Source of the DNA: Micromonospora sp. NBC_00389
Lineage (GTDB): Bacteria > Actinomycetota > Actinomycetes > Mycobacteriales > Micromonosporaceae
Direction of reading: 5' to 3'
Assembly: GCF_036059255.1 (NCBI RefSeq)
Contig: NZ_CP107947.1
Coordinates: forward strand, 7,750,001-7,814,000
Length of the DNA: 64,000 bases
In this document: positions 62,566 to 64,000 of the stretch, in pieces
Numbering within the stretch: the first letter of the stretch is position 1
Layout of the letters: the number at the start of each line of letters is the position of its first letter
Position numbers and translations under genes: made by a program
Notes under the pieces: generated by a model
The model's input: only the letters and a program-made list of their open reading frames with translations
Told to the model about the DNA's origin: nothing
The model's database searches: none

Positions 62566-63391
62566 ACCGTCACCAGATCCTTGAGCTGCTCGTAGCGGGC
62601 GTCGCCGATCCCGTCGACCTGGCGCAGGTCGCCGACGGACTTGAACCCGCCGTGCTGATCCCTGTGCGTGAGGATCCGCTGGGCGAGGACCGGCCCGACC
62701 CCAGGCAACGCGTCGAGCTGCCCAGCGTGGCGGTGTTGAGGTTCAGCGGCTCGGCGGCGGGTGCCGCCCCACCCACCGCCGGGCCGGCCGCACCGCCCGG
62801 CACCGGCGGTGGCGTCACCCCCACCACGATCAGCTCCCCGTCGGTGAGCTTGCGGGCGGGATTGAGCAACGCCACGTCGACACCGGGCAGCGCGCCGCCG
62901 GCCGCCTGCACCGCGTCGGCGAGGCGGGATCCGGCCGGCAACCGCACCAGCCCGGGTCGACGGACCTTGCCGGCGACCGCCACCACCAGCTCGCCGGTGC
63001 CGGAGGCGCTGGGGTCACCCGCCGAGGTGGCCGGAGCGGCCTCGCTGGCCAGCGGGGCGACCGGCTCCTGCTGCGGCCGGGACCGCCAGGCCCAACCGGC
63101 GGCACCCAGCACGACCACCGCGGCGACGACCGCCAGCGCCCGCACGCCGCGCCGCCCCGGGTCGAACGCCCCGGGACCGGGCAGCCGCGAACCCGGCCCG
63201 GCCGCGAGGCCGTCCGGCCCCGGGGGCACGCCCGCGTCCGGCTCTATAAGCGGCCCAGCCCGGGGCGGCAACGCGCCGACCAGAGGTACGCCCGCGAACG
63301 GCGTCTCAGCCGGGGGTGGCAGCACGCCGACCGGCGGGACAGTCAGCCGGTGCAGGCGCTGGCGTACCTCTGTCTCCTCGTCGTGCGGCAC
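62562..63391 (-). pseudogene. comEA: comEA, frameshifted before its DNA-binding domain
   Basis: DNA receptor of the competence system. The intact frame gives a disordered amino end, a membrane helix (VRALAVVAAVVVLGAAGWAW), and the SLBB-like domain (ELVVAVAGKVRRPGLVRLP, SRLADAVQAAGG, LNPARKLTDGELIVV). After NLNTATL (near 62727) one base is missing; adding one base restores AQLDALPGVGPVLAQRIL, THRDQHGGFKSVGDL, RQVDGIGDARYEQLKDLVTV, the helix-hairpin-helix domain. In the actual frame the tail is nonsense and stops at 62570. Confidence 0.85.
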
Positions 63392-63550
63392 GACGCGACG
63401 CTATGGCGACGGACGGCGTGGCGGGACGTGCTGGCATCGCCCTGTGGATAAGTAACGCCAGTGTGGACAGAGCCCTGATCATCGTCGGATCTGCTACGGG
63501 GCCAGCAGCACGGACATCGATCGCCGTGCGATCGTGCCGGGGGGCGGTGG
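63392..63550. other. Spacer between comEA and the DHFR-family gene
   Basis: About 160 bases with no gene; the leftward comEA promoter should be here. Confidence 0.5.
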
Positions 63551-64000
63551 TCATCGTCTCCAGAACAGGAGGTGAGTGACTCCGCTGGGGCTCGGCACTG
63601 ACTCAAGGTGGAAGCGGTCGAGGAGATCAGTGTGGCTCTCCCACAGCCGCTCGCCTCGACCGAGGTCGAGGCGAGCGACAGCGATGTGCATCGTGTCGAC
63701 CAGGTCGGCCTCGATGAACTCGCGGATCGTGGCAACCCCACCACCGAGGCGTACGTCCCGACCAGCGGCGGCCTCCTTCGCGCGTGCCAGCGCCTCGACC
63801 GGGCTCGCATTGAGGAAATGAAAGGTGGTGTCAGACAGGGTGAACGACGGGCGTTCGTGATGGGTGAGCACGAAGACCGGCGTGTGGAACGGTGGGTTGT
63901 CCCCCCACCATCCCTGCCAATCGTGGTTCTCCCAGGGGCCGCGCTGGGGGCCGAACTTGTTACGACCCATGATCTCCGCCCCGATGTTGTAGTCGTAGTC
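63551..64000 (-). CDS. Dihydrofolate reductase family protein, 5' part cut by the window
   Basis: 149 residues are visible; the frame continues beyond position 64000 (upstream residues read DYDYNIGAEIMGRNKFGP), so the start lies outside. RGPWENHDWQGWWGDNPPFHTPVFVLTHHERP and VRLGGGVATIREFIEADLVDTMHIAV, given in part, match the RibD carboxy-domain/DHFR-like family of small NADPH-dependent reductases. Full-length members have ~180-200 residues. Substrate unknown. Confidence 0.88.
   Translation of the reverse strand, partial: DYDYNIGAEIMGRNKFGPQRGPWENHDWQGWWGDNPPFHTPVFVLTHHERPSFTLSDTTFHFLNASPVEALARAKEAAAGRDVRLGGGVATIREFIEADLVDTMHIAVARLDLGRGERLWESHTDLLDRFHLESVPSPSGVTHLLFWRR

Overview
The window is chromosomal DNA from a very GC-rich actinomycete, most likely Micromonospora or a close relative in Micromonosporaceae. 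This rests on extreme third-position GC with long antisense shadow frames, frequent GTG starts, ATGA/GTGA overlaps between genes, an HrcA/CIRCE system, a fused YkoD ATPase, and a gene order that follows the Mycobacterium tuberculosis Rv2357c-Rv2415c backbone: glyS, smtB-zur, uppS, recO, era, a deaminase-like gene, corC, ybeY, phoH, rsmE, dnaJ2, hrcA, hemW, lepA, rpsT, holA, comEC, comEA. The genus is inferred from remembered family patterns, not from a search. I found no rRNA, tRNA or CRISPR array.

Layout. 1-10 kb: a VOC-fold protein, a roadblock protein, pyruvate phosphate dikinase, a GH20 hexosaminidase with a LacI-type operator candidate, a repeat-rich spacer leading to a secreted C39-type protease, then dusB and glyS. 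10-15.6 kb: small proteins and a zinc block (Zur box, znuACB, SmtB, Zur). 15.6-21 kb: acyl-CoA dehydrogenase, a DUF6328 protein, a coupled AAC(3)/SIS pair and an alpha/beta hydrolase. 21-25 kb: a TPP riboswitch driving ykoEDC vitamin uptake, followed by a thiamine-binding DUF77 protein. 25-28 kb: gnd, pirin and small proteins. 28-42 kb: the housekeeping block uppS-recO / era-deaminase-like-corC-ybeY-phoH / HIT / rsmE-dnaJ-hrcA with CIRCE. 42-49 kb: DUF4870, hemW, enoyl-CoA hydratase, a lysozyme-like protein, PhyH dioxygenase, an HTH/methionine aminopeptidase pair and MOSC. 49-52 kb: a sugar ABC uptake operon without its own ATPase. 52-54 kb: a duplicated glsB gene around REP-like palindromes. 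54-60 kb: lepA, DUF4240, a phosphotransferase, rpsT, holA. 60-64 kb: a wrecked competence locus and the start of a DHFR-family gene.

The most notable region is 60.3-63.4 kb. comEC keeps only its amino-terminal part (chimeric ORF 61531-62565) and its last ~80 codons (60347-60595). Between them lie about 1.3 kb of leftovers from an actinomycete integrative element, including a twice-frameshifted replication-relaxation gene whose start region is tandemly duplicated. The adjacent comEA is itself frameshifted just before its helix-hairpin-helix DNA-binding domain, so the DNA-uptake channel looks dead in this strain unless the frameshift is a sequencing error.

Other points: the palindrome in front of each glsB copy differs between copies by compensating changes that keep base pairing; the HTH/Map pair has a perfect GGTATA-N2-TATACC operator and is bracketed by 26/28-identical direct repeats; SmtB keeps a complete alpha-5 zinc site.
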